Shown: positions 25,727 to 35,050 of the stretch, piece after piece | Numbering within the stretch: position 1 is the first letter of the stretch | Layout of the letters: each line of letters begins with the position of its first letter | NCBI RefSeq assembly: GCF_014650775.1 | Contig: NZ_BMVP01000002.1 | Coordinates: 124,001-188,000, forward strand | Direction of reading: 5' to 3' | Length of the DNA stretch: 64,000 nt | Origin: Streptomyces cirratus | GTDB taxonomy: Bacteria > Actinomycetota > Actinomycetes > Streptomycetales > Streptomycetaceae | Position numbers and translations under genes: made by a program | Notes under the pieces: model-generated | Database searches by the model: none | What the model was told of the DNA's origin: nothing | The model's input: the letters and a program-made list of their open reading frames with translations, nothing else

Positions 25727-26112
25727 GGTAGGGGTGCGGAGCCCGAATGGGAAGGCGGAGGCGAGGTCCGGGAGGCGGACGACCGAACGCGGCATCCGCA
25801 GTGGCTACCCGGCCTCCGGGGGAACGGGGGCGCCGACCTCCACGAAGTCCGGGTCGAGGAGCTGACGTACGAGTGACCGGGACGTGCGCACGTGGGGATC
25901 CATCAACCGCAACCCGCCCGGACATGCCCAAACCGCCCCCCGGGCCTCGGTACCCGTCGAACATCTGGCGAAGGTGAGACGAATGGCGTGTCAAATCTGC
26001 CAGGGTGACGGCGAGTCGCAGACGAATACCTGATAGACAGAATATTCACGGCTCGACCAGCCATACGCCCTGCCACACGTACTGCCGGCCGCCTCGGGGG
26101 GATCGCCGCACT
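25727..26112. other. Intergenic region between divergent SDR and transglycosylase genes
   Basis: These 386 bases hold no gene I can support. Short open frames here lack ribosome sites and codon bias. The stretch 25975-26055 is the most AT-rich and probably contains the transglycosylase promoter. I looked for the c-di-AMP (ydaO) riboswitch that precedes some Streptomyces cell-wall hydrolase genes and did not see its conserved blocks. Confidence 0.5.
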
Positions 26113-27789
26113 GTGAAGCCGCTTCACCGCCACGTAGTCAACACCTCGCGCAAAGTCCTGTGCACCGCCGCACTCGCCGCCAGCCTGACCACCGCCGCGG
26201 TGGTGACCAACACGCCCACCGCCGGGGCGGGGGAGTCCGAGCCCACGCCCGACAGTCCGCAGGCCACCGACCGCGGTGACGCCCGGCTGGATCTGCCGGG
26301 ACTGGTCGCCGACCCGCCCGTGCCGCCGGGAGCCGCCGCCCCCGAAGGGGCCAGCGGCATACCGGCCACCGCCCTCGACGCCTACAAGCGGGCCGCGGTG
26401 TCGGTCGCCGCCGCGCTGCCGCACTGCAACCTGCCCTGGCAGTTGGTCGCCGGCATAGGCAGGGTCGAGTCCGTGCACGCCTCCGGCTACGGGCTCAAGT
26501 CCGACGGCTCCACCGAGAAGCCGATCCGCGGCCCCCGCCTCGACGGCAACGGCTACGCGCAGATCAAGGACACCGACAAGGGCGAGTGGGACGGGGACAC
26601 CGAGTACGACCGCGCCGTCGGGCCGCTCCAGTTCATCCCCTCCACGTGGAAGACGTGGGGCGCCGACGGCAACGGCGACGGCCTGCGCGACCCGAACAAC
26701 CTCTACGACGCCGCGCTGGGCGCCGGACTCTACCTGTGCGCCGGCGACCGGGACCTCTCCGACCCGGCCAAGCTCGACCAGGCGATCCTCAGCTACAACG
26801 ACTCCCGCGACTACGTGAACTCCGTACTCGGCTACATGCGCCAGTACCAGGACGGCGGCGTAGCCGAGGTGCCGAACCCGCCCGCGGGCAACTACCCGAC
26901 GCCCCCGGTCACGGCCCCCCTGCCCACCCCGCGGCCCCCCGCGCCCCAGCCGTCCGCCCCCAAGCCCCCGGCGCCCAAGCCGCCCACCGTGCCCGAGAAG
27001 CCGAAGCCCACGGCCCCAAGGCTGGCCAAGTTCGAGCTGGTCGGCGACCCGGAGCTCAAGGCCGAGGCCGGGGACGCGTTGACCCCGGGCGCCAAGTTCA
27101 AGGCGGTGCTCTCCGACGGCAAGCCGGCCGTCGGGCAGAAGGTCGTGTTCGCCGTCGAGGCGGACACCACCGGCGGCACGGTCTTCCAGGCGGACAAGAA
27201 GGACAGCGCCGTCGTCCTCACCGACGCCCAGGGCTTCGCCGGCGTGCCCGCGCTCACCGCGGGCCCGAAGGACGGCACCTTCTCCTTCCGCGCCTCGGCC
27301 TACGACGCCGACAACTTCACGGTGGTGCTCAAGGGCACCGTCACCGCTAAGCCGGTCGCGAACCTGCTGGTGCGGGCCGACCACGGCACGAAGCCGCTGG
27401 AGGCCGTCGTCGGTACCAGCGTCAGGGACTTCCAACTGGTCGCCACGTCCGAGGGCCGGCCGGTCGTCGGTACGAAGACCAGCGCGGGCCTGGGCGTGAA
27501 GGGCGCGGACGGCGTGTGGGTCCCGGTGGACCCGGCGAAGGCGACCGGTCCGTACTTCAAGGGCCAGGACGGAAAGAAGCTGTTCACCGTCGACCTCGCC
27601 CCGAGCGGCGCCGACGGGAAGATCACCCTGCCGGAGCTGTTCACCACGGACGTGGAACCCGGTACGTACTTCCTCCGGGTCATCACCCCGGAGAAGGTCG
27701 AGCTGGTCCTGGAGCTCAAGATCACCGCTCCGGCGACGCCCACCCCGACCCCCACCCCGACGCCCACTGCCACGGCCGCCAAGCCGTAG
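26113..27789 (+). CDS. Secreted lytic transglycosylase with Pro-rich linker and C-terminal beta-domains
   Basis: The product is 558 residues. A signal peptide (VLCTAALAASLTTAAVV) is followed by a lysozyme-like SLT domain (about 85-245): LPWQLVAGIGRVESVHASGYG with catalytic glutamate 119, then AVGPLQFIPSTWKTWG, LYDAALGAGLYLC and AILSYNDSRDYVN. A Pro/Lys-rich linker (about 260-300) leads to two Ig/invasin-like beta-domains and a final TPTPTP tail. It should cut peptidoglycan glycan strands without hydrolysis. GTG 26113 follows GGGGGG at an eleven-base spacing and puts the signal at the start. A strong terminator follows the stop. Confidence 0.9.
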   Translation: MKPLHRHVVNTSRKVLCTAALAASLTTAAVVTNTPTAGAGESEPTPDSPQATDRGDARLDLPGLVADPPVPPGAAAPEGASGIPATALDAYKRAAVSVAAALPHCNLPWQLVAGIGRVESVHASGYGLKSDGSTEKPIRGPRLDGNGYAQIKDTDKGEWDGDTEYDRAVGPLQFIPSTWKTWGADGNGDGLRDPNNLYDAALGAGLYLCAGDRDLSDPAKLDQAILSYNDSRDYVNSVLGYMRQYQDGGVAEVPNPPAGNYPTPPVTAPLPTPRPPAPQPSAPKPPAPKPPTVPEKPKPTAPRLAKFELVGDPELKAEAGDALTPGAKFKAVLSDGKPAVGQKVVFAVEADTTGGTVFQADKKDSAVVLTDAQGFAGVPALTAGPKDGTFSFRASAYDADNFTVVLKGTVTAKPVANLLVRADHGTKPLEAVVGTSVRDFQLVATSEGRPVVGTKTSAGLGVKGADGVWVPVDPAKATGPYFKGQDGKKLFTVDLAPSGADGKITLPELFTTDVEPGTYFLRVITPEKVELVLELKITAPATPTPTPTPTPTATAAKP

Positions 27790-27806
27790 CGGGAACCGGA
27801 CCAGCC

Positions 27807-27843
27807 GCCCCCCGGCACCGTACGCACGGTGCCGGGGGGCGTT
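27807..27843 (+). terminator. Intrinsic terminator after the transglycosylase gene
   Basis: A perfect 15-base stem (GCCCCCCGGCACCGT and its complement at 27826-27840) with loop ACGC is followed by GTTT. It starts 17 bases after the transglycosylase stop. Confidence 0.8.
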
Positions 27844-27864
27844 TGCCGTGCCGGACCCCCATTG

Positions 27865-27914
27865 AAAAGGCAGGAGCCCCGCCACCTCCGCTCGCACGGA
27901 GGAGGCAGGGCTCC
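27865..27914 (-). terminator. Intrinsic terminator of the cold-shock gene
   Basis: Read on the minus strand, GGAGCCCTGCC pairs imperfectly with GGCGGGGCTCC and CCTCCG pairs with CGGAGG, followed by TGCCTTTT. It lies 43 bases past the csp stop codon and between the two convergent genes. Confidence 0.7.
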
Positions 27915-27956
27915 TTGGGTACTGCTAATCCAACCGCGATCCGGTCGGCCAGGCGA

Positions 27957-28160
27957 CTAGGCCGGGGTGACGTTCTCCGCCTGCGGGCCCTTCGGACCCT
28001 GCGTGACGTCGAAGTTGACCTGCTGGTTCTCCTCGAGGGAGCGGAAGCCAGAGGCGTTGATCGCGGAGTAGTGGACGAAGACATCCGGGCCGCCGCCGTC
28101 CTGGGCGATGAAGCCGAAGCCCTTTTCAGCGTTGAACCACTTCACGGTTCCGGTAGCCAT
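27957..28160 (-). CDS. Cold-shock protein, CspA family
   Basis: This 67-residue single-domain protein begins [18 protein letters not shown] and carries both RNA-binding motifs, KGFGFI and DVFVHYS. It binds single-stranded RNA or DNA as a chaperone. AGGAGGG stands four bases before the ATG. An unusually long leader of about 125 bases, if the -10-like TAGGCT at 28292-28297 is real, holds an attenuator-like hairpin. The divergent neighbour is mqnA, the same arrangement I recall from S. coelicolor. Confidence 0.96.
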   Translation of the reverse strand: MATGTVKWFNAEKGFGFIAQDGGGPDVFVHYSAINASGFRSLEENQQVNFDVTQGPKGPQAENVTPA

Positions 28161-28215
28161 GAGCCCTCCTATGGGCCAAAGGGTCGCCCTGCTCCAGAAC
28201 CTGCTAAGAAGTCTG

Positions 28216-28253
28216 AAAACTACAAAAGCCTGCGGGTCACATTCTCCGCAGGC
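28216..28253 (-). promoter_or_regulatory. Attenuator-like hairpin in the csp 5' leader
   Basis: On the minus strand GCCTGCGG, a ten-base loop and CCGCAGGC form a perfect 8-base stem followed by TTTTGTAGTTTT. It lies 56-93 bases upstream of the csp start codon, between the likely promoter and the ribosome site. The shape is that of a weak intrinsic terminator, so it could stop or pause transcription before the coding region in a temperature-dependent way. Confidence 0.5.
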
Positions 28254-28388
28254 CTCGTACTGCAAGGGAAACCAAACTGCAACTTGCGACGAGCCTAGCA
28301 CGCACCCTGCGGCCGAGACCAGAGGGAAAGATCACGTCACCCGGACGTTTGAGACCCGCCCGGAGGCTGACGGCACCCCGGGGGCTAG

Positions 28389-29261
<873 letters not shown>

Positions 29262-29583
29262 CGCGGCTTATGCCCGCGGAGCGGAGAACGCGAGCGAACC
29301 CCTTTCCGTATCGCGGAAAGGGGAATAGCCCGTTTCCCGGGAATTCGCTCCCCTTTCACTTCCCGCCGGGAATCGACGGCGGCCCCGCGCCGCGATAGCG
29401 GCAAAGCACGTGCCCGCAGCCGACGGGCCTGCGGGCACCGCCCGCGAGGTGTGCGTCGTGGGGAGCGGAGCCCAACGCCCCTGCCGCGATGGCGGATACC
29501 GCCGCCGCTCCCGCCCGCCCCGCCCTAAGGTGCTTCTTGGCCACGCCACAGGGGACCACGGGGCCGGACGGGGGAGGGACGCG
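29262..29583. other. Intergenic region with a hairpin after mqnA
   Basis: These 322 bases contain no gene. A 10-base stem, CCCCTTTCCG (29299-29308) and CGGAAAGGGG (29314-29323) with loop TATCG, lies 38 bases past the mqnA stop and may end its transcript, though no T-run follows. The right part, up to 29583, should contain the kinase promoter and the GGGGAGGG ribosome site. Confidence 0.55.
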
Positions 29584-31209
29584 ATGCAGCCGCTCGAAAC
29601 CGACGACCCGCGGACCATCGGCGCGTACCGGCTGCTCGGCCGGCTCGGCGCGGGCGGCATGGGCCGGGTGTACCTCGGGCGGAACGCGGGGGGCCGGACC
29701 GTCGCCGTCAAGGTCGTGCACCCGCAGTTCGCCGCCGACCCGGAGTTCCGCGCCCGGTTCCGCCGGGAGGTCGCGGCCGCCCGGCGGGTCGGCGGGCAGT
29801 GGACGGCCCCCGTGCTGGACGCCGACCCGGACGCGGCGGTGCCGTGGGTGGCGACCGGCTACGTGGCCGGCCCGTCCCTGGACCGGGCGGTGGCCGCGTA
29901 CGGAGCGCTGCCCGAGGCCTCGGTGCGGGCCGTCGGCGAGGGTCTGGCCCGCGCCCTGGTGGCGGTGCACGCGCTGGGCCTCGTACACCGGGACGTGAAG
30001 CCGTCGAACGTGATGCTGACGCTGGAGGGACCCGGGCCCCGGCTGATCGACTTCGGGATCGCCCGGGCCACCGCCGGCACCGCCTCCCTCACCTCCACCG
30101 GGGTCTCCGTCGGCTCGCCGGGCTACATGGCGCCGGAGCAGATCATCGGCGGTGGCGTCACGGGCGCGGCGGACGTGTTCTCGCTCGGGGCGGTGCTCGC
30201 CTTCGCTTCGAGCGGGCGGCCGCCCTTCACCGGGGACCACTCGGCGGCGCTGCTGTACAAGGTGGTGCACGAGCCGCCGGAGCTCGACGGGGTTCCGCCC
30301 GGGGAGCTGCGCGAACTCATCGAGGCCTGCCTGGCCAAGGCGCCCGCCGACCGCCCGGCTCCGGGGGCGCTCGCGGACGCGCTGGACGGCGCCCTGCGCA
30401 CGCCGGGGTGGATGCCCGCGCCCCTGGTGGAGGAGGCGAGCCGCGCGGCGGTGGCGCTGCTGAACCTCGACTCCGAGGTGGGGCGGGCCCCGGCCCCGGT
30501 CGGCCCCTACGGCCCGCCCGACGGCGGTGGTTCCCCGGGTTCGCCGAGTCCCCCGGTCCACACCGACACCCGCACGGGTCGCACGGGCGCGCCGCGCGTG
30601 CCGGAGGCGCCCGGAAGCGACGGCGACCGCGAGGGCGGCCCCGGCAGGCGCCGCCGTGTCAGCTGCACGGTGGTCGTCACGGTGGCCGCCGTGCTGGCGG
30701 CGCTGTCGGGCGGCCTGTACGGGCTCCGTCTGCTGCCCGGTCAGGGTGAGGAGGGCCGGCGGCCGCCGGTCGGCAGCGAGCCGTCGACCTCGGCGGGTCC
30801 CTCCACCGCCGGCCCCGCCCCCACCCCTTCGACCACCCCCGGGGGCACCCGGGACGCCGTGCCGAAGGCGCTGATCGGCACGTGGAAGGGGACGACCACC
30901 ACCAACCTGGGGGCGCCCGGGCAGTTCGAGATCACCATCAAGGGCGGCAGGACGGGCGAGGTGGTGGCCCGGGACAAGTCGATCATCCCGCTCTTCGGCA
31001 CCGACTGCAGCGGCGACTGGAAGCTGGCCTCCGCCACCGACCGCTCCCTCGTCCTCGACACGGCGGGCGGCCCCAACCCCGCCCCCGGCATCTGCTCCGA
31101 CGGCTCGGCCGACGAGCGCTTCACGCTCAACCCCAACGGAACCCTCCACTACCGCTCCGGAGACCGCGCGGCCGGAAACCCCGAAGGCGACCTCACCCGC
31201 AGCCCGTGA
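29584..31209 (+). CDS. Membrane-anchored Ser/Thr protein kinase (PknB-like, no PASTA repeats)
   Basis: The 541-residue protein starts with a eukaryotic-type kinase domain (about 15-265). Motifs are GRLGAGGMGRVYLG, AVKVV (lysine 43), HRDVKPSNVML, DFGIA and MAPEQI. A Pro/Gly-rich linker leads to one membrane helix (VVVTVAAVLAALSGGLYGL) and a secreted domain of about 130 residues that begins LIGTWKGTTTTNLGAPGQ and contains a lone pair of cysteines. It should phosphorylate proteins in the cytoplasm in response to an outside signal. ATG 29584 follows GGGGAGGG. The DFGIA in place of the more common DFGLA is normal for actinobacterial kinases. Confidence 0.93.
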   Translation: MQPLETDDPRTIGAYRLLGRLGAGGMGRVYLGRNAGGRTVAVKVVHPQFAADPEFRARFRREVAAARRVGGQWTAPVLDADPDAAVPWVATGYVAGPSLDRAVAAYGALPEASVRAVGEGLARALVAVHALGLVHRDVKPSNVMLTLEGPGPRLIDFGIARATAGTASLTSTGVSVGSPGYMAPEQIIGGGVTGAADVFSLGAVLAFASSGRPPFTGDHSAALLYKVVHEPPELDGVPPGELRELIEACLAKAPADRPAPGALADALDGALRTPGWMPAPLVEEASRAAVALLNLDSEVGRAPAPVGPYGPPDGGGSPGSPSPPVHTDTRTGRTGAPRVPEAPGSDGDREGGPGRRRRVSCTVVVTVAAVLAALSGGLYGLRLLPGQGEEGRRPPVGSEPSTSAGPSTAGPAPTPSTTPGGTRDAVPKALIGTWKGTTTTNLGAPGQFEITIKGGRTGEVVARDKSIIPLFGTDCSGDWKLASATDRSLVLDTAGGPNPAPGICSDGSADERFTLNPNGTLHYRSGDRAAGNPEGDLTRSP

Positions 31210-31257
31210 GCCCCAGCCCGTGAGCCCCCAGCCCTGAGCCCCGGCCCGTGAGCCCCC
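31201..31257. repeat. Short tandem repeat, unit about 14-15 bases
   Basis: Four units of AGCCCGTGAGCCCC or a close variant run head to tail, starting in the last three codons of the kinase gene and ending 55 bases before mqnC. Slippage in this tract could change the kinase C-terminus by a few residues. Confidence 0.65.
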
Positions 31258-31312
31258 TGGCGTAGGCTGGATCGGTCCGGACCTTGACACACCGCCGAAA
31301 GGTGAAGCACCG

Positions 31313-32512
31313 GTGACCGACCAGGCCGCTCTCCAGTCTGTCCTCGACCGTGCCGCCGCAGGGGGCCGGATCACCAAGGAAGAGGCGCTCGACCTCTACC
31401 GGCACGCCCCGCTCCACGCGCTCGGCCAGGCAGCCGACGCGGCGCGCCGGCTGCGCTACGCGGGTACCGAGCACATCGCGACGTACATCATCGAGCGCAA
31501 CATCAACTACACCAACGTGTGCGTGACGGCCTGCAAGTTCTGCGCCTTCTACGCCGCCCCCAAGGACACGAAGAAGGGCTGGTCCCGGGACCTCGACGAC
31601 ATCCTGCGCCGCTGCGCGGAGACCGTGGAGCTGGGCGGCACGCAGATCATGTTCCAGGGCGGCCACCACCCGGACTACGGCGTCGAGTACTACGAGCACC
31701 ACTTCTCCGCCATCAAGAAGGCGTTCCCGCAGCTGGTCATCCACTCCCTCGGCGCGTCCGAGGTCGACCACATGGCCCGGATCTCCGGTGTGAGCGCCGA
31801 AGAGGCGATCCGCCGCATCCACGCCGCCGGTCTCGACTCCTTCGCGGGCGCCGGCGCCGAGCTGCTGCCGGAGCGGCCGCGCAAGGCGATCGCCCCGCTC
31901 AAGGAGTCCGGCGAGCGCTGGCTGGAGATCATGGAGATCGCCCACAAGCTGGGTGTGGAGTCCACCTCCACCATGCTGATGGGCACCGGCGAGACCAACG
32001 CCGAGCGCATCGAGCACATCGCGATGATCCGTGACACGCAGGACCGCACGGGCGGCTTCCGCGCGTTCATCCCGTACACGTACCAGCCCGAGAACAACCA
32101 CCTCAAGGGCCGGACGCAGGCGACCGTCTTCGAGTACCTGCGGATGATCGCGATCGCCCGCCTGTTCCTCGACAACATCGCGCACATCCAGGGCTCCTGG
32201 CTGACCGTCGGCAAGGAGGCGGGCCAGCTGTCCCTGCACTACGGTGCGGACGACCTCGGCTCGATCATGCTGGAGGAGAACGTCGTCTCCTCGGCCGGCG
32301 CCAGGCACCGCTCGAACCGCCAGGAGATCATCGACCTGATCCGCAAGGCGGACCGGGTCCCGGCGCAGCGCGCGACGACGTACGAGCACCTCCTCGTGCA
32401 CGACGACCCGGCGAACGACCCGGTCGACGACCGCGTGGTCTCGCACATCTCCTCCACCGCCATCGAGGGCGGCACGGCGCACCCCGAGCTGAAGCTCATC
32501 TCGACCAACTGA
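31313..32512 (+). CDS. mqnC: Cyclic dehypoxanthinyl futalosine synthase MqnC
   Basis: This 399-residue radical-SAM enzyme binds its 4Fe-4S cluster through CVTACKFC (cysteines 70, 74 and 77). Additional family blocks are QGGHHPDYGVEYYE, GMDSFAGAG-like LDSFAGAGAELL, and FIPYTYQPENNHL. It cyclises dehypoxanthine futalosine during menaquinone synthesis. The sister enzyme MqnE has a different pattern (CofH-like without the HHPDYG block), so the assignment to MqnC is sound. GTG 31313 follows AAAGGTGAAG. The downstream amidohydrolase-like gene begins six bases after the stop, and menG lies beyond it in the same direction. Confidence 0.94.
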   Translation: MTDQAALQSVLDRAAAGGRITKEEALDLYRHAPLHALGQAADAARRLRYAGTEHIATYIIERNINYTNVCVTACKFCAFYAAPKDTKKGWSRDLDDILRRCAETVELGGTQIMFQGGHHPDYGVEYYEHHFSAIKKAFPQLVIHSLGASEVDHMARISGVSAEEAIRRIHAAGLDSFAGAGAELLPERPRKAIAPLKESGERWLEIMEIAHKLGVESTSTMLMGTGETNAERIEHIAMIRDTQDRTGGFRAFIPYTYQPENNHLKGRTQATVFEYLRMIAIARLFLDNIAHIQGSWLTVGKEAGQLSLHYGADDLGSIMLEENVVSSAGARHRSNRQEIIDLIRKADRVPAQRATTYEHLLVHDDPANDPVDDRVVSHISSTAIEGGTAHPELKLISTN

Positions 32513-32518
32513 CCGCCC

Positions 32519-33193
32519 GTGCTGACGCTCCACACCGCCGAACTCCTCGTCCCCGGACCGGGCCGCGCCGCGCTGCCCGGCGGGGCCGTCCTCGTGGAGG
32601 GCGGCCGGATCGCCGAGGTGGGACCGTACGAGCAGCTCGGGGCGGCCTTCGCGCACGCGCGGGTCCGCCGCTGGCCCGGGGTGCTGACCCCGGGTCTGCT
32701 GGTGCGCGGGGCGGACGAGCTGCTGGAGCGGACGTACTACCGCGATGAGTCCGAGGACGCCGACGACGCCGGGGACGCCGACGACGCCGGGGACGCCGAC
32801 GACGCCCACGGCCCGTACGGGACCACCGCGCTCGCCGGCCTGGAGCTGACCGAGTCCCGCTGGGGCAACAGCGCACGCCGGGCCACGCAGAAGCTGCTGG
32901 CGCGCGGGGTGGTGGCGGTGGCCGGGCGGCTGACGGTGCCGGCGGTGCGGACGGCGGTGGTGCGGTCGGGGCTCGCGCTCATCGCGCCGCTGCCGTACGG
33001 GGCCGCGCCGTCCCTGGACCCGCTGGCCGGGCGGGCCGCGGCCGAGGAGGCGTTCCACGGGGTGCTGGAGGCGGGCGCCCCGGCCCGTTTCGCGGTGTTC
33101 GCGGTGGCGGACGCGCGGGACCTGCTGGAGCAGGGCGCGACGAGCTGTGTGGCCACCGTCATCGGCGGCCGGCTCCTGCACCGCCGGCGCTGA
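32519..33193 (+). CDS. Imidazolonepropionase-like pseudoenzyme in the menaquinone operon
   Basis: The 224-residue protein looks like the composite N-terminal beta-domain of an amidohydrolase ([35 protein letters not shown]) and a shortened remainder. The expected HxH metal motif after the first strand is absent: [12 protein letters not shown] stands where TPGFIDxHxH would be. It is only about half the normal length. An acidic tandem run, [12 protein letters not shown], sits at residues 80-95 and comes from an 18-base DNA repeat. The gene is six bases after mqnC and 86 bases before menG, so it is presumably part of the same operon. Function is unknown; catalysis by the usual mechanism is unlikely. 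Confidence 0.75.
   Translation: MLTLHTAELLVPGPGRAALPGGAVLVEGGRIAEVGPYEQLGAAFAHARVRRWPGVLTPGLLVRGADELLERTYYRDESEDADDAGDADDAGDADDAHGPYGTTALAGLELTESRWGNSARRATQKLLARGVVAVAGRLTVPAVRTAVVRSGLALIAPLPYGAAPSLDPLAGRAAAEEAFHGVLEAGAPARFAVFAVADARDLLEQGATSCVATVIGGRLLHRRR
32756..32808 (+). repeat. 18-base tandem repeat within the pseudoenzyme gene
   Basis: The unit GACGCCGACGACGCCGGG occurs twice in full and once in part (32756, 32774, 32792). It encodes Asp-Ala-Asp-Asp-Ala-Gly repeats. Each unit is a multiple of three, so gain or loss of units keeps the frame. Confidence 0.8.
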
Positions 33194-33279
33194 GCCGCCC
33201 GCAGCGACGGCCGGGCCGCCTGCGAGAATGGCCCGGTATCGACCGACCCGAGCCACACCGCACCGAGGGGCCTACGCCA

Positions 33280-33972
33280 GTGACCCGCGCTTCCCTGGAC
33301 AAGCAGCCGCACGAAGTCGCCTCCATGTTCGACGGTGTCGCGGCGAACTACGACCTCACCAACGACGTCCTCTCCCTCGGCCAGGCGCGGCTGTGGCGCA
33401 AGGAGGTCGCCAAGGCGGTCGGCGCGCGCCCCGGGCACAAGGTGCTCGACCTGGCGGCCGGCACGGCGACGTCCTCGCTGCCCTTCGCCGCGACCGGCGC
33501 GTACGTCGTCCCCTGCGACTTCTCCCTCGGGATGCTGCGCGAGGGCAAGAAGCGCCACGCCTGGCTGCCGCTGACCGCCGGTGACGCGACGAAGCTGCCG
33601 TTCAAGGACGACGTCTTCGACACCGTCACGATCTCCTTCGGTCTGCGCAACGTCCAGGACACCGACGCGGCGCTTCGCGAGCTGTACCGGGTGACGAAGC
33701 CGGGTGGGCAGGTGGTCATCTGCGAGTTCTCCCAGCCGACGTGGGCGCCGTTCCGCACGCTCTACACCGAGTACCTGATGCGCGCCCTGCCGCCGGTGGC
33801 CCGCGCGGTGTCCTCCAACCCGGACGCGTACGTGTACCTCGCCGAGTCGATCCGGGAGTGGCCGGACCAGCCCGCGCTGGCCGCGCTGCTGCAGAAGGCC
33901 GGCTGGTCGAAGGTCGCCTGGCGGAACCTGAGCGGTGGCATCGTCGCGCTGCACCGCGGGGTCAAGGCGTAG
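33280..33972 (+). CDS. menG: Demethylmenaquinone methyltransferase (MenG/UbiE)
   Basis: This 230-residue class I methyltransferase carries the SAM-binding [14 protein letters not shown], the SFGLRNVQD block and the closing [14 protein letters not shown] that identify the MenG/UbiE family. The N-terminal [17 protein letters not shown] is also diagnostic. It adds the last methyl group to the naphthoquinone ring of menaquinone. GTG 33280 has GAGGGG upstream. The glutaminase gene follows after 23 bases. Together with mqnC and the reductase at 35671 it makes this stretch a menaquinone-modification cluster. Confidence 0.95.
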   Translation: MTRASLDKQPHEVASMFDGVAANYDLTNDVLSLGQARLWRKEVAKAVGARPGHKVLDLAAGTATSSLPFAATGAYVVPCDFSLGMLREGKKRHAWLPLTAGDATKLPFKDDVFDTVTISFGLRNVQDTDAALRELYRVTKPGGQVVICEFSQPTWAPFRTLYTEYLMRALPPVARAVSSNPDAYVYLAESIREWPDQPALAALLQKAGWSKVAWRNLSGGIVALHRGVKA

Positions 33973-33995
33973 CGGCGTACGGAGGAGACGATCCC

Positions 33996-34925
33996 GTGGA
34001 CGCCACGCCGTTCGACTACCAGGCGGTCCTCGACCAGGTCGCGCGGGACGTCGCGCCGCTGGTCGGCGCCGGCACCCCCGCCGAGTACATCCCGGCGCTC
34101 GCCTCGGTGGACCCGGCGCAGTTCGGGATGGCGCTGGTCACGATGGGCGGCAAGGTCTTCGGCGTGGGGGACTGGCAGGTGCCCTTCTCCACCCAGTCGA
34201 TCACCAAGGTGTTCACGCTCGCCCTGGCGTTGTCGGCCGAGGGCGGCGACAGCCTGTGGGAGCGGGTGGGGCGGGAGCCGTCCGGCAACCCGTTCAATTC
34301 GCTGGTGCAGCTGGAGTACGAGAACGGCATCCCGCGCAACCCGTTCATCAACGCGGGCGCGCTCGTCGTGACCGACCGGCTCCAGACGCTGACGGGCGAC
34401 GCGAGCAGCGAACTGCTCAAGTTCCTGCGGGAGGAGAGCGGCAACCCTGACGTCGCCTTCGACGCCGAGGTGGCGGCCTCCGAGCACGAGCACGGCGACC
34501 GCAACGCGGCGCTGGCCCACTTCATGGCCTCCTACGGGAACATCGACAACCCCGTACCGGCACTGCTGGACCACTACTTCTGGCAGTGCTCCATCGAGAT
34601 GAGCTGCGCCGACCTGGCGCGCGCCGCCCGGGTCCTGGCCCGGCACGGGCTGCGCGCGGACGGCTCGCGGCTGCTGACGCGCAGCGGGGCGAAGCAGATC
34701 AACGCGGTGATGCTGACCTGCGGGACGTACGACGCGGCAGGCGAGTTCGCCTACCGCGTCGGCCTGCCGGGCAAGAGCGGCGTCGGCGGCGGCATCGTCG
34801 CCGTGGTGCCGGGCCGGTGTGCGCTGGCGGTGTGGAGTCCGGGGCTGGACGCGCACGGCAACTCGGTCGCGGGCGTGGCGGCACTGGACCGCTTCACGAC
34901 CCTGACCGGCATGTCCGTCTTCTGA
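33996..34925 (+). CDS. glsA: Glutaminase A
   Basis: The 309-residue protein is a serine-dependent, beta-lactamase-fold glutaminase. STQSITK holds the catalytic serine 68 and lysine 71, and NPFINAGALVV, FNSLVQLEYENG and GLPGKSGVGGGI are typical. It converts glutamine to glutamate and ammonia. GTG 33996 follows GGAGGAG with eight bases between. It stands 23 bases after menG and reads the same way, but no metabolic link to menaquinone is evident. No STAS domain is attached, and length is standard. Confidence 0.95.
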   Translation: MDATPFDYQAVLDQVARDVAPLVGAGTPAEYIPALASVDPAQFGMALVTMGGKVFGVGDWQVPFSTQSITKVFTLALALSAEGGDSLWERVGREPSGNPFNSLVQLEYENGIPRNPFINAGALVVTDRLQTLTGDASSELLKFLREESGNPDVAFDAEVAASEHEHGDRNAALAHFMASYGNIDNPVPALLDHYFWQCSIEMSCADLARAARVLARHGLRADGSRLLTRSGAKQINAVMLTCGTYDAAGEFAYRVGLPGKSGVGGGIVAVVPGRCALAVWSPGLDAHGNSVAGVAALDRFTTLTGMSVF

Positions 34926-35050
34926 CGCCCCTTCCACTGAGCCCTTCCGCTGGGCCCTTCCTCGGCGCCCCTCCCACTGGGCCCCTTGCACCGGTCGGCG
35001 CCGGGGCGCCTTCCGGGCTCCGGGCCGCCGGTGGTACCGCGCCGGGCGGC

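Noticed and set aside
25863..25880. CTGACGTACG near 25865 as a fifth operator copy
   Set aside because: Only the left half-site is present; the right half does not read CGTCAG.
25975..26112. Possible c-di-AMP (ydaO) riboswitch before the secreted transglycosylase
   Set aside because: The conserved purine-rich blocks and pairing pattern I know from the class were not found. The same search before the NlpC/P60 gene (40396-40700) was also negative.
31313..32512. MqnC considered as MqnE or as a second CofH
   Set aside because: The QGGHHPDYGVEYYE and PYTYQPENN blocks and the place before menG fit MqnC; CofH is already present in the fused fbiC gene.
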